This document shows positions 17,784 through 26,438 of a DNA stretch of 64,000 nt, one piece after another. The notes under the pieces are model-generated. The model was not told the origin of the DNA. It searched no databases and worked only from the letters and a program-made list of their open reading frames with translations. Numbering within the stretch: position 1 is the first letter of the stretch; each line of letters begins with the position of its first letter. The translations under genes and the position numbers were made by a program. The stretch is from assembly GCA_033762375.1 (NCBI GenBank), contig JANRLQ010000095.1, positions 136,548 through 200,547 on the forward strand, written 5' to 3'. This stretch comes from RDXT01 sp033762375 (GTDB taxonomy: Bacteria > Bacteroidota > Bacteroidia > J057).

Positions 17784-20156
17784 TCAGAACTCGATCCGGT
17801 AGTTGAGCAGCGGTATCAGGCCCAGTTGGTACCGGGTCACTACCTGGTCCTGCACAAAGTCCCATGCCCGGAAGGCAACATTCAGCTGGTTGGTGACATT
17901 CTGAATGTCTATGCCCAGGGTACGGGTGTATTTGGGTTTGTTGAGTTTAAAAGTCACCCGCAGGTCCGTCCGGAAGTACGCAGGCAGGGTCTCTGCAAAT
18001 CCCTGTGTCTCATCATATACGGTGATGCGGGCGGCGCGGGAGGCGGCTGTGTCCACGGGCATGGTCCACATGCCACCCGCGTAGATGACCCTGAGGTTGA
18101 CGCCCAGGGTGCGGTTGTTCTGGCGGCGGGTAGTACTGCTAAATTCCCGCCCGGCGGTCAGGCTGAGGGCATACCGCCCATTAAACCGGGTATCACGCCA
18201 TACCTGGTCGCTGCCCTGGTACGCAGACTCGTACAGGGCCGAGCTGAAGAGCAGGTAATACTGGCGGGACAGGTATTTCTCGACGCTGAGCTCCAGGCCA
18301 TAGTTGCGTCCGGATCCTTCATTCACCAGTGAGTCTGATACAAATCCCTCGATTTGGTTCAGGGCGGAGTAGGTGCCATGGGTCTGAGATACGGGTACGC
18401 CATAGAGCCACTGTGCATACGGTTCGGCGCGGAGGTGCAGGGTTTCGTTCAGGTGAAAGTTATAACTCAGCACCAGGTGATGCGCCCGTGTGAAATCCAG
18501 GTCCCGGTTAGGCTGGTAGGCAGTACCCCCTGGCTGGGTAAATACTGAAAAATACGTACCGGGAAGCTGAAGCTGGCTGTGATTGCCGTAGGAAAGGCGG
18601 AGATCATGCCGGGCGGCGGGTCGCCAGGTGGCAGAGAGGCGGGGCTCCAGGGAGCGGCTGCCATTGAGAAAAAAATACATCGCATGTAACCCCGCCTGAA
18701 GGTCGAGCCGGGGCACAGGTTTAAAAAGCAGTGTCGTGTAGGGCTGGAGCAGCCAGGAAGAACCTGTATGGTCTGCCAGGAGCTTGAGCTCGCCGTCGGG
18801 TGTGAGGGGGCGGAGTTCGATACGGGTGGTAGTGGCAGAGCGGGTCAGGTAAGCCCCGGCGGTCAGCGAGGCCCGGGCAGAGAGCCGGGTAGTGACCGAG
18901 GTGGTCAGCGAGATCCTGCCTTGTGTAAGGCGGTCATATTCAGCGGTTTCGCGTGTGCCATTGTCCTGAATAAAATCTCCCTGCCGCTCACTGTCTATCC
19001 CGGAGACCACCAGTGAGGACCGGATCAGGGTCCGCTCACCCAGGAGCAGGCGGTGGGTAATGCCACCTGCGCCCATATTGGAAAAAAAGCTGATATCATA
19101 CCGGTCTTTGGCGGTCTCGGGCTGTGAGTCAGGCGCCTGAAACACATTGCTGCTCAGGCCCCCCATCCCAAACACCGTGAAGGTGCCGGCTTTGGCTGTC
19201 GGGAAGCTGAGGTTAAAAGCCAGGTCCTGAAACTTGATCGTTTCGCCACCAAAAGTGATCCCCATCAGGCCCAGCAGCCCCGTGAAGGAGTAGCGGTAGT
19301 TGACAAGAAATGAGCTGGAATGTTTGGCAGAAAGTGGCCCCTCCGCCGACAGGTCAATGCCGATCAGGCTGGCCTGGGCCGTGCCTTCGTATTGTTCATT
19401 GTTGCCCCGCCGGAGGTTGATGTCAAATACACCAGAGAGTGCATTGCCATACTGTGCAGCAAAGGCACCGGTCGAGAGGCTGGAGTTGGTCATCAGCTGA
19501 GAACTCAGCAGGATGGTTCCCCCGCCGCTCTGGCTGAGCCGGTCGGAGAAGGTACCAGCATTGGTCAGGTGGTTGGGATTGACGATGTCCACCCCTTCGA
19601 GCCGCCACTGGACACTGTTGGGAGAGTTGCCCCGGATGATGAGGTGATTGGCCTGGTCATGCGCCTGCACCACACCCGGATATGAGGTAGCCATACGGGC
19701 CGGATCAAAGTACACCGCTGCATATCGCTGGGTTTCCTCTACCGTAAATACCCGTGTCGAGACAGGCCCCGGGTCCCGGTTGATGCGGGCAGCTATCTCT
19801 ACCGCACCTGCTTCAAACACCTGTGCATCCAGCGTGATGTCCGCGACGGTTTCTTTGCCGGAAATCACCACCAATCCGGGATCGGTATAGGTCGCAAATC
19901 CCTGGGCGGATATCGTCAGCACATACCGGGCTGCCGGTACCGGCGTCAGCCGGAATTCGCCTGCCGCATCCGTTTGACCTGCCAGCTCGACCCCTTCTGC
20001 TGAGAGGGTCACCCGGGCATCGGCTATGGGTTTACCTGTGACGATGTCTGAGACCGTACCCCGTACCGTCTGGCCTGTCGGCTGAGCTACACCAGCTATC
20101 CAGCATCCGACTATCCATACCCCTATCCCGACCATGCGCAGTATGCCTACCTTCAT
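17784..20156 (-). CDS. TonB-dependent outer-membrane receptor with carboxypeptidase-like N-terminal domain
   Basis: A 790-residue outer-membrane receptor. After a signal peptide (about 1-25) comes a CarboxypepD regulatory-like domain (TVRGTVSDIVTGKPIADARV, GEFRLTPVPAARYVLTI), then a plug domain (NHLIIRGNSPNSVQWRLEGV) and a long beta-barrel ending in NYRIEF, an aromatic C-terminus as expected for outer-membrane insertion. No SusD partner is adjacent, so it is probably not a standard glycan-uptake pair. It is a clear paralogue of the receptor at 48045-50495 (RGNSP-x-V-x-WRLEG, NPNH, TGAFxA). Substrate unknown. Confidence 0.9.
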   Translation of the reverse strand: MKVGILRMVGIGVWIVGCWIAGVAQPTGQTVRGTVSDIVTGKPIADARVTLSAEGVELAGQTDAAGEFRLTPVPAARYVLTISAQGFATYTDPGLVVISGKETVADITLDAQVFEAGAVEIAARINRDPGPVSTRVFTVEETQRYAAVYFDPARMATSYPGVVQAHDQANHLIIRGNSPNSVQWRLEGVDIVNPNHLTNAGTFSDRLSQSGGGTILLSSQLMTNSSLSTGAFAAQYGNALSGVFDINLRRGNNEQYEGTAQASLIGIDLSAEGPLSAKHSSSFLVNYRYSFTGLLGLMGITFGGETIKFQDLAFNLSFPTAKAGTFTVFGMGGLSSNVFQAPDSQPETAKDRYDISFFSNMGAGGITHRLLLGERTLIRSSLVVSGIDSERQGDFIQDNGTRETAEYDRLTQGRISLTTSVTTRLSARASLTAGAYLTRSATTTRIELRPLTPDGELKLLADHTGSSWLLQPYTTLLFKPVPRLDLQAGLHAMYFFLNGSRSLEPRLSATWRPAARHDLRLSYGNHSQLQLPGTYFSVFTQPGGTAYQPNRDLDFTRAHHLVLSYNFHLNETLHLRAEPYAQWLYGVPVSQTHGTYSALNQIEGFVSDSLVNEGSGRNYGLELSVEKYLSRQYYLLFSSALYESAYQGSDQVWRDTRFNGRYALSLTAGREFSSTTRRQNNRTLGVNLRVIYAGGMWTMPVDTAASRAARITVYDETQGFAETLPAYFRTDLRVTFKLNKPKYTRTLGIDIQNVTNQLNVAFRAWDFVQDQVVTRYQLGLIPLLNYRIEF

Positions 20157-20277
20157 AACCTTCGTTTAATTATTGGGCCAAATTAACCCACAAATTAGCA
20201 CATACACAGGCCAACCTTGCAAAGAATCTGTCGCTGGACACAATGATTTCAGTCACGTGCATTCGATTGCCGCTGCA

Positions 20278-20994
20278 TCAGATCGCCTGATGATTGAAGG
20301 GCTGGATGACCATCTCCGACACAACCCCGGAGCTTGGCTGCTGGCACAGAAACCAGATGGCGCGGCCTGCTTCTTTGGCGAGGATAAATTTGTCCCGCTG
20401 CACCCGGAGGTCTATTTCGTCCCAAAAGGGTGTATCCACGCCTCCCAGGTAGAGGTTGGTGATGCGTATATCCGTGCGTTTGAGTTCTTCGCGGACAGAC
20501 TTCATCATGCCGTTGAGGCCATATTTGGAGGCGGCATAGGCAGCGGCACCCGCCATAGGGGTTTTGCCCAGGACGCCGGGGATATTAATAATCAACCCTT
20601 TTTTAGCCTCCTTCATCTGCGGGAGAAAATACTTGAGGATCAGAAACGGTCCGACGAGATTGGCCTGGAGGGTCTGCTGGAAGTCAGCGAGGCTGAGGGA
20701 CTCCATCGGCTTGATGATGCCGATCCCGGCAGCGTTGACGATCACATCGAGCTGTGGTACGAGGCGGTGAATATGGGCGGCAGCGGCGGCAATGTCGTCC
20801 TCGCGGCTGAGATCTGCCTGGATGAGTTGTTCCGGGGCCAGTCCCAGCTCCTGCCGGATGATCTGAAGTTTGTCAGTGTTGCGGCCCATGAGGTAGAGCC
20901 GGGCACCAGATTGTTTGAGCAGGCGTGCGGCCTCGGCACCGATACCGCCGGTCGCGCCGGTGATGAGGACATGTTTGCCCTGAATAGTCTCCAT
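20278..20994 (-). CDS. Short-chain dehydrogenase/reductase lacking the usual catalytic serine
   Basis: A 238-residue classical-SDR-like protein with the NAD(P)-binding motif ITGATGGIGAEAAR (about 12-25), NAAGIGI, and the active-site pair YAASK. The residue thirteen positions before the Tyr, normally the catalytic Ser, is Gly (NIPGVLGKTPMAGAAAYAASK; the normal form is NISS). Activity may therefore be altered. It lies downstream of folE on the same strand, but a hairpin terminator separates the two, so co-transcription is doubtful. A sepiapterin-reductase-like role is conceivable from context but not shown by sequence. Confidence 0.88.
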   Translation of the reverse strand: METIQGKHVLITGATGGIGAEAARLLKQSGARLYLMGRNTDKLQIIRQELGLAPEQLIQADLSREDDIAAAAAHIHRLVPQLDVIVNAAGIGIIKPMESLSLADFQQTLQANLVGPFLILKYFLPQMKEAKKGLIINIPGVLGKTPMAGAAAYAASKYGLNGMMKSVREELKRTDIRITNLYLGGVDTPFWDEIDLRVQRDKFILAKEAGRAIWFLCQQPSSGVVSEMVIQPFNHQAI

Positions 20995-21087
20995 GTATTC
21001 TCGTCAATTAAGGAAAAAAAGGGTAGCGCATGGAGTAACTATAAACCGGGGGGCTTGTTTACGCGATACCCGAAAAAGCTGACCCAA

Positions 21088-21118
21088 CGAAAAGAGGCTG
21101 TCTTGTTGAGACAGCCTC
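21088..21118 (-). terminator. Terminator downstream of folE
   Basis: GAGGCTGTCT (21094-21103) pairs with AGACAGCCTC (21109-21118) around a 5-base loop. On the minus strand the stem is followed by TTTT. It lies about 180 bp past the folE stop and before the SDR gene. Confidence 0.65.
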
Positions 21119-21297
21119 CAGGATGAGAGATCCAGTGTTCAGGAATACGCTAAAAATTACATTCCGCTGCTGACTCGATCTTTTGCACAAATACTGCGTC
21201 AGAAAAGGCCTCAGTTGGTTCGCCAAACTCGGGTTGCCTTCCTGGTCTTCGCACAAAATCTCTTCGCCAAATCCGGAGGTTATTTTTCGGGTATTAC

Positions 21298-22032
21298 TTA
21301 GGATTCGCGGAGCGAGACGTACTTCAGAAATTCTGTCCGGACCTCCGGTTTCAGAAATTTACCAGCGTAGTCTGCGGTCACAGTAGAGCTGTTGACATCA
21401 TGGATGCCGCGGGCGGACACACACATATGGTTGGCATCCACCACGATGGCCACATCCTCAGTCTCCAGCACCCGTTTGAGTTCTTCCAGGATTTGTCGGG
21501 TCATGCGCTCCTGTACTTGTGGGCGCTGGGCATAATATTGTACGATCCGGTTGAGTTTGGACAGGCCGATGACTTTTCCGGAGGAAATATAAGCTACATG
21601 CGCTTTTCCGTAGATAGGTACGAAGTGATGCTCACAGTGAGAGTGGAAGGTGATGTCCCGCTCCACGAGCATCTGGTCGTATTGATACTTGTTTTCAAAG
21701 AGGCGCACATCCGGTTTGTTGTCCGGGTTGAGCCCGCTGAAAATTTCCTTTACGTACATTTTGGCTACCCGGCGTGGCGTACCCTTGAGGCTGTCATCAT
21801 CCAGATCGAGTCCGAGGATCGTCATGATCTCCCGGAATTTATCCGTGATGAGCTCGATTTTTGTGTCGTCATCCAGGTCAAAAGCGTCCTGACGTATCGG
21901 CGTATCCACGGAGGCAGAAAAGTGGTCATCGCCAGAGTCGTCTTGAGCACCGTGTTTCCCTGTGTGGTGGCCGTTGGAGGTGGTGTGGCCATTGTGGCCA
22001 GTCTGTCCGTCAGCGTGAAGGATATTCCACAT
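21298..22032 (-). CDS. folE: GTP cyclohydrolase I with His-rich N-terminal extension
   Basis: Converts GTP to dihydroneopterin triphosphate, the entry step for folate, tetrahydrobiopterin and queuosine. Zinc-binding and active-site segments are present: SHCEHHFVPIYGKAHVAYI, GLSKLNRIVQYYA and NHMCVSARGI. I chose the ATG at 22032 (MWNILHADG); the frame opens at 22071. Either start overlaps the end of the upstream pterin synthase gene. Residues about 6-27 are rich in His and Gly (GHNGHTTSNGHHTGKHG), a low-complexity extension not needed for catalysis. The order pterin synthase then folE with overlap indicates one operon. Confidence 0.95.
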   Translation of the reverse strand: MWNILHADGQTGHNGHTTSNGHHTGKHGAQDDSGDDHFSASVDTPIRQDAFDLDDDTKIELITDKFREIMTILGLDLDDDSLKGTPRRVAKMYVKEIFSGLNPDNKPDVRLFENKYQYDQMLVERDITFHSHCEHHFVPIYGKAHVAYISSGKVIGLSKLNRIVQYYAQRPQVQERMTRQILEELKRVLETEDVAIVVDANHMCVSARGIHDVNSSTVTADYAGKFLKPEVRTEFLKYVSLRES

Positions 22033-22420
22033 AGTTTCGTTCGGTTTCGTAGAGATAAATAGTGAGTTCAAAAGAAGGGCCGAGCTTGGCCGAGAGGATT
22101 TCCCAGATTACCCTGGCGATGTTTTCAGCCGTGGGGTTGAGTGTCCGGAAGGCTTCGGTATCGAGATTCAGGTTTTTGTGGTCAAAATGCTCAAGCACAT
22201 GCTCATGGATCAGGTCTTTGAGTACCTTCATGTCAATGACATAGCCGGTTCGGGGATCTACTTCGCCCGCAACTTTTACTACCAGTTCATAGTTATGACC
22301 ATGATAGTTGGGGTTGTTGCATTTGCCGAAGACCTTGCGGTTAGTGGCTTCATCCCAGTCGGGATTGTGCAGGCGATGCGCAGCGTTAAAGTGTTCTTTT
22401 CTGTAAACGGCAACTCTCAT
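22010..22420 (-). CDS. 6-pyruvoyl-tetrahydropterin synthase / QueD family protein
   Basis: Start at 22420 (MRVAVYRKEHFNAAHRL) matches the family's usual N-terminus; 14 more upstream codons are open. The 136-residue enzyme has the zinc ligands HFNAAH and HGH. The catalytic cysteine motif is KCNNPNYHGHNYE, that is C-x5-HGH. In the published motif scheme for COG0720, C-x5-HGH marks true 6-pyruvoyl-tetrahydropterin synthase (PTPS-II), whereas QueD of queuosine synthesis has C-x3-HGH. Context is ambiguous: folE follows, and a glutamyl-queuosine-type enzyme is 2 kb away on the other strand. I favour PTPS by motif but leave the symbol open. Confidence 0.88.
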   Translation of the reverse strand: MRVAVYRKEHFNAAHRLHNPDWDEATNRKVFGKCNNPNYHGHNYELVVKVAGEVDPRTGYVIDMKVLKDLIHEHVLEHFDHKNLNLDTEAFRTLNPTAENIARVIWEILSAKLGPSFELTIYLYETERNYVEYPSR

Positions 22421-22595
22421 CCAGGGTTGTTCTAAAAGCGGAGATGGTAAGACAGCGGACAAAGTCAGGGTATCTTTATAAGATGCATACTTGCCGCCAT
22501 GGTAATACGCTAAACAAGTTCGCAGGGTTAATGTTTAATCATTGGTTAAAATTATTAAACAATACCTCTGACTTGTTCAAGCAGGGGTCAAATAT

Positions 22596-24062
22596 ATGCG
22601 AAAAAAAACAGATGTACTGGTCGTAGGGAGTGGTATGGCGGGGCTTACAGCGGCTGTTTTGTGCGCAGAGGCAGGTCGGCAGGTGACTATTCTGGAGCAA
22701 AACTGGCTTCCTGGCGGCTGCTCCAGTTCGTATCCCCGCAAGCACTATGTATTTGAGAGCGGGGCTACGACCCTGGTGGGCCTGGATCCGGGCATGCCCC
22801 TGCACTGGGTGCTGGAGCGGACGGGGATTGAGGTGCCTGCTACCGTCCTGGAGGTGCCGATGCAGGTATACCTGCAAGACGGTACCCGGCTGACCCGGTG
22901 GCGGGATCTGGATGCGTGGATCGCTGAGGCAGAGCGGGCCTTCGGACCGGAGGGGCAGCGGGCTTTCTGGACCCAGTGTTTTGACATCAGCCGTTTTGTC
23001 TGGGATACTTCTATCCGGCAGCGGGCTTTCCCGCCGTCAGCGCTGTCTGATCTGATATTTGCGGCCGGACAGTTTAGGCCCCGGCAGGTGGCTTTTGCGG
23101 CGCTGGCCTACCAGTCCATGGCCCAGATGCTCCGGCAGTATGGACTGCATGACAATGCACGGTTTGTGGCCTTTGTCAATGAGCAGCTCCTCATTACGGC
23201 CCAAAACTATGTGTCTGAGGTGAATGTACTGTTTGGAGCTACGGCCCTGTGTTATACGCAGTTCACCAATTATTATATGCCCGGTGGGCTGATCAACCTC
23301 GTCAATCCGATGGTGGCCTACCTGCGTGCACAGGGGGGTGAGCTGCACCTGCGTACACGGGCCGAACATATCACCCGCACCACCAGTGGCTACGAGGTCA
23401 CAACCCCGGAGGAAACCTGGGAGGCCCGGCAGGTGATCTGCGCCATCCCCGCCAATAATGCCGTCGAGCTGTTTGATGATCCACGCATCAAGGCTCGCTA
23501 CCAGCATCGGCTCTTGGATTCGTCAGACCTGTACAGTGCTTTTCAGATGGGAGCCGTGGTCCGCAAGCGGCGTGAGATGGCCTGTATTCACCACCAGATA
23601 CACCTGACGTCCCCCCTGCCGGGTACCGGATCACACAGTATATTTCTCAGCCTCAGCCACCCGGACGATACCCAGCGCTGCGGTCCCGATGAAATGATCG
23701 CCTCGGTCTCTACCCATATCCGGGATCCGAAGACTACCTTCATCACAGACAAAACCGAGACCGAGGCGGCTATCTGGGCTGCGCTGGAAGCACATGATCT
23801 GCTGCACCGGGAGGACCTGATCTATCAGCACAGCTCTACTCCCCGCTCCTGGAAAAAATGGACCGGACGTGCCTGGGGATTTGTAGGCGGTTACCCGCAA
23901 TATATGCGGATCAAACCCTGGCAGATGCTGGATCACCGGCTGGACCATCAGGGCGCATACCTGTGTGGTGACAGTACCTATCCGGGGCAGGGTATCCCGG
24001 GCGCCTGCCTGAGCGGGATTGTAGCATGGCAAAAAATGCAACTGGACAGCCACAGCGGGTAA
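22596..24062 (+). CDS. CrtI/phytoene-desaturase-like FAD oxidoreductase
   Basis: A 488-residue flavoprotein. The N-terminus DVLVVGSGMAGLTAAVLCAE is a dinucleotide-binding fold, followed by LEQNWLPGGCSSSYPRKHY, the GG-C-S-S form found in carotenoid isomerase, retinol saturase and CrtI-like members. The C-terminus GAYLCGDSTYPGQGIPGAC is the conserved FAD-binding end of this family. Substrate cannot be read from sequence; a carotenoid or other polyprenoid is a reasonable inference. It is divergent from the pterin genes and is followed after 62 bp by the tRNA-synthetase-like gene, possibly in one operon. Confidence 0.87.
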   Translation: MRKKTDVLVVGSGMAGLTAAVLCAEAGRQVTILEQNWLPGGCSSSYPRKHYVFESGATTLVGLDPGMPLHWVLERTGIEVPATVLEVPMQVYLQDGTRLTRWRDLDAWIAEAERAFGPEGQRAFWTQCFDISRFVWDTSIRQRAFPPSALSDLIFAAGQFRPRQVAFAALAYQSMAQMLRQYGLHDNARFVAFVNEQLLITAQNYVSEVNVLFGATALCYTQFTNYYMPGGLINLVNPMVAYLRAQGGELHLRTRAEHITRTTSGYEVTTPEETWEARQVICAIPANNAVELFDDPRIKARYQHRLLDSSDLYSAFQMGAVVRKRREMACIHHQIHLTSPLPGTGSHSIFLSLSHPDDTQRCGPDEMIASVSTHIRDPKTTFITDKTETEAAIWAALEAHDLLHREDLIYQHSSTPRSWKKWTGRAWGFVGGYPQYMRIKPWQMLDHRLDHQGAYLCGDSTYPGQGIPGACLSGIVAWQKMQLDSHSG

Positions 24063-24124
24063 AAAGTGTGGTTTTTACGGAAAAAAATCTTGACAGTACG
24101 GGGGTGAACATAGTAGCTTTCGGG

Positions 24125-25060
24125 ATGGACTGTACGCGCACCCGGCTGGCACCTACGCCCAGCGGCTACTTGCATGTGGGCAATGCCCTGAATTTTATGC
24201 TTACCTGGCTTTTGGCCCGACACGCAGGCGGGCAGGTACGCCTGCGAATAGACGATCTGGATGCTCCCAGGGTACACCCCGCATACCTGGAGGATATTTT
24301 TCGCACCCTGGAGTGGTTGGGGATCACCTACGACGAGGGGCCAGCCGGACCAGACGATCATATACGCCAGTACAGCCAGCGGCATCGTCTGGAATTGTAT
24401 GAAGACTTGCTCAACCGTCTGGTTGAGACCGGGCAGGTGTTTAGCTGCACGTGCTCACGGGCTGAGGTGCAGGCCCGCGCCAGCGATGGCCAGTATCCGG
24501 GCACCTGTCGCCACATGCGCCTGCCTGCGGCTGCGCGCCCCGGTGCGTGGCGGGTACTTACCCCTGAGTGGGCTGCGGTGACCTGGGAAGACCTGGCCCT
24601 GGGGCAGCAGGAGGTTTCTGTGTGGGCGCAGATGCGGGACGGTGTGATACGTCGCCGGGATACCCTGCCAGCATATCAGATAGCTTCATTGGCAGATGAT
24701 ATATTATATGGTATTGATCTGATCGTCAGAGGGGTAGACCTGTTGCCTTCAACTGCTGTGCAGGCATGGCTGGCGCGTCTGAGTGGGGCCGTTGATTTTG
24801 GGGCGGTGCAGTTTTGGCATCACCCGCTGATCCACCAGGCGGATGGTACCAAAATCAGCAAATCTCAGGGTGCTGCCTCATTGGCGCTGATCCGGGACCA
24901 GGGCAAAAGTCCCGCACCACTCATTCGGGCGGCTGCTCATATGTGGGGATTGCCCCCTGCTGATACGATGACCGAGTTGCTGGCAGTTTTTGACCCGGAC
25001 CGGGTGCGGGCTGTACACAACTGGCTGCCGGAGACAGATCTCAAAACCCTGATACCCTGA
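24125..25060 (+). CDS. gluQ: Glutamyl-Q tRNA(Asp) synthetase-like protein
   Basis: Start at the ATG at 24125 (MDCTRTRLAPTPSGYLHVGN); the open frame upstream overlaps the previous gene and has no family match. The 311-residue protein has the class I HIGH-like motif HVGN, a zinc site CTCSRAEV...YPGTC of the C-x-C-x(n)-Y-x3-C type seen in GluQ-RS, and the KMSKS-like GTKISKS. It stops soon after, lacking the anticodon-binding domain of true GluRS. Family members attach glutamate to queuosine in the anticodon of tRNA(Asp). The last 20 bases overlap the convergent HTH gene. Confidence 0.87.
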   Translation: MDCTRTRLAPTPSGYLHVGNALNFMLTWLLARHAGGQVRLRIDDLDAPRVHPAYLEDIFRTLEWLGITYDEGPAGPDDHIRQYSQRHRLELYEDLLNRLVETGQVFSCTCSRAEVQARASDGQYPGTCRHMRLPAAARPGAWRVLTPEWAAVTWEDLALGQQEVSVWAQMRDGVIRRRDTLPAYQIASLADDILYGIDLIVRGVDLLPSTAVQAWLARLSGAVDFGAVQFWHHPLIHQADGTKISKSQGAASLALIRDQGKSPAPLIRAAAHMWGLPPADTMTELLAVFDPDRVRAVHNWLPETDLKTLIP

Positions 25061-26048
25061 CCCGCGCCTCGTCTATCCGCTGCTGGATACGCCTGAAAAA
25101 CTGAAACCTCAGCAACTCTGAAATAACACTGATCAGCTCAGACTTGGCCTTGAGGTTCTCAAGCCACCGGCGTGTATGCTGACAAAATCCCTCATGGGTG
25201 GCACCCATGTACTCGATGGAGTTGTTGATCACATACGTCATGTGTCCATGTGCCCACCGTGCGTATATGATATTGTCAGGTACGACCAACTCATTGATAT
25301 ACAGGTCAAAAGACCCTGGTGATGTGGGGCACAGGATGGTTTTTTTGCCTACCTGGGCCATGTCCCGCAGGTTGTTGAAGTAGAGCTCTGTCTGGTCAAA
25401 AAGAGCCTCGGCATCCTGTATCCGCTCAAACAGGCCCGCCTGGGCATAGTATGAAATCTGCTTAAGAATCGAAAAGGAGGTCTCGACATTCCAGATTTCG
25501 GTGGTGGGGAGTTGGCCGTACAAAGTCGAGATTTCACGGCAAAGCTCATCAAAGGACGCCTCATCAAAGATGGGAGCCTGGAGTGTGAATTTTTTATGGG
25601 CTACCGCAGGGTCATTCAGAATGGACTTTTGCCAAAAAAAAGTCTTGAACCGGATCAGCTCAGGATAGGCAAACAGATGAAGGGCCGGAATATCCTTGGC
25701 AGAAAAAATAGCCTCCTCAATCCGCAGGGCGATCAGATGCCGGAGTTCATCCCTGAGCTGCGTCAGGTAGTCATACATCTGTGCATTGGGGCGGGTCAGG
25801 ATCGAAGATCGGAAGGTGACAATACCAGCCTGTTCCTGGTGGATAAGCTGGTCAAGGGATATCTGATAATGTCGGGCCAGGGTCACCAGTTCCTCCACCC
25901 GAAAGGGCGTCTCGCCCCGCATACGACGATAGGTAGCAGCCAAACCCAATCCCAGTACTTCAGCCATACTATCGGCCAGTTTGGTATGATCTGCGATTCT
26001 TTGTTGAATTTTTTCAAGCAGCAGCTGCTGAATATCAGGATGCTCCAT
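25041..26048 (-). CDS. HTH-containing transcriptional regulator, Bacteroidota type
   Basis: A 335-residue protein. Residues about 20-70 form an XRE-like helix-turn-helix (LADSMAEVLGLGLAATYRRMRGETPFRVEELVTLARHY), followed by a long alpha-helical region of about 260 residues without a known domain. This layout is common in Bacteroidota regulators that I cannot tie to a ligand. It converges with gluQ and overlaps its last 20 bases. Confidence 0.7.
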   Translation of the reverse strand: MEHPDIQQLLLEKIQQRIADHTKLADSMAEVLGLGLAATYRRMRGETPFRVEELVTLARHYQISLDQLIHQEQAGIVTFRSSILTRPNAQMYDYLTQLRDELRHLIALRIEEAIFSAKDIPALHLFAYPELIRFKTFFWQKSILNDPAVAHKKFTLQAPIFDEASFDELCREISTLYGQLPTTEIWNVETSFSILKQISYYAQAGLFERIQDAEALFDQTELYFNNLRDMAQVGKKTILCPTSPGSFDLYINELVVPDNIIYARWAHGHMTYVINNSIEYMGATHEGFCQHTRRWLENLKAKSELISVISELLRFQFFRRIQQRIDEARVRVSGF

Positions 26049-26103
26049 GTACAGGCCTTAGCGTTGGAAAAAAGCAAAGGTTGTCATGGTAGTGCAGCGG
26101 CGG

Positions 26104-26358
26104 TCAGGCTATGGCTTCGCTTACTGCGACCACACGGGTGATCTCCGGGGCCACCCGGAATACCACCTGCTCGATCCCCGCCTTGAGGGTCATCTGGCTC
26201 ATGCTGCAGGACTCACAGTTGCCGAGCAGCACAACTTCCAGCACCCCGTCAGGACGCAACTGGTGGATGCGCACGTCACCACCGTCTGACCTGAGATAGT
26301 CACGGATCGTATTCAGGGCCAGCTCTACCCGGTTAGTAATGTCTTGTTGTTCGTTCAT
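26104..26358 (-). CDS. NifU C-terminal-domain iron-sulfur scaffold protein
   Basis: An 84-residue protein consisting only of the NifU C-terminal domain: LNTIRDYLRSDGGDVRIHQL, then GNCESCSMSQMTLKAGIE with the C-x-x-C that holds a transient 4Fe-4S cluster. It acts as cluster scaffold or carrier. It follows the Mrp/ApbC-type carrier by 80 bp on the same strand, a pairing typical of Bacteroidota. Confidence 0.92.
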   Translation of the reverse strand: MNEQQDITNRVELALNTIRDYLRSDGGDVRIHQLRPDGVLEVVLLGNCESCSMSQMTLKAGIEQVVFRVAPEITRVVAVSEAIA

Positions 26359-26438
26359 AATACAATTAAAATGTATCAGTGGATACAGGGAGACTATCAG
26401 CTATTGATGCGTAACCAACAAACAAAAGTACATAAAAA

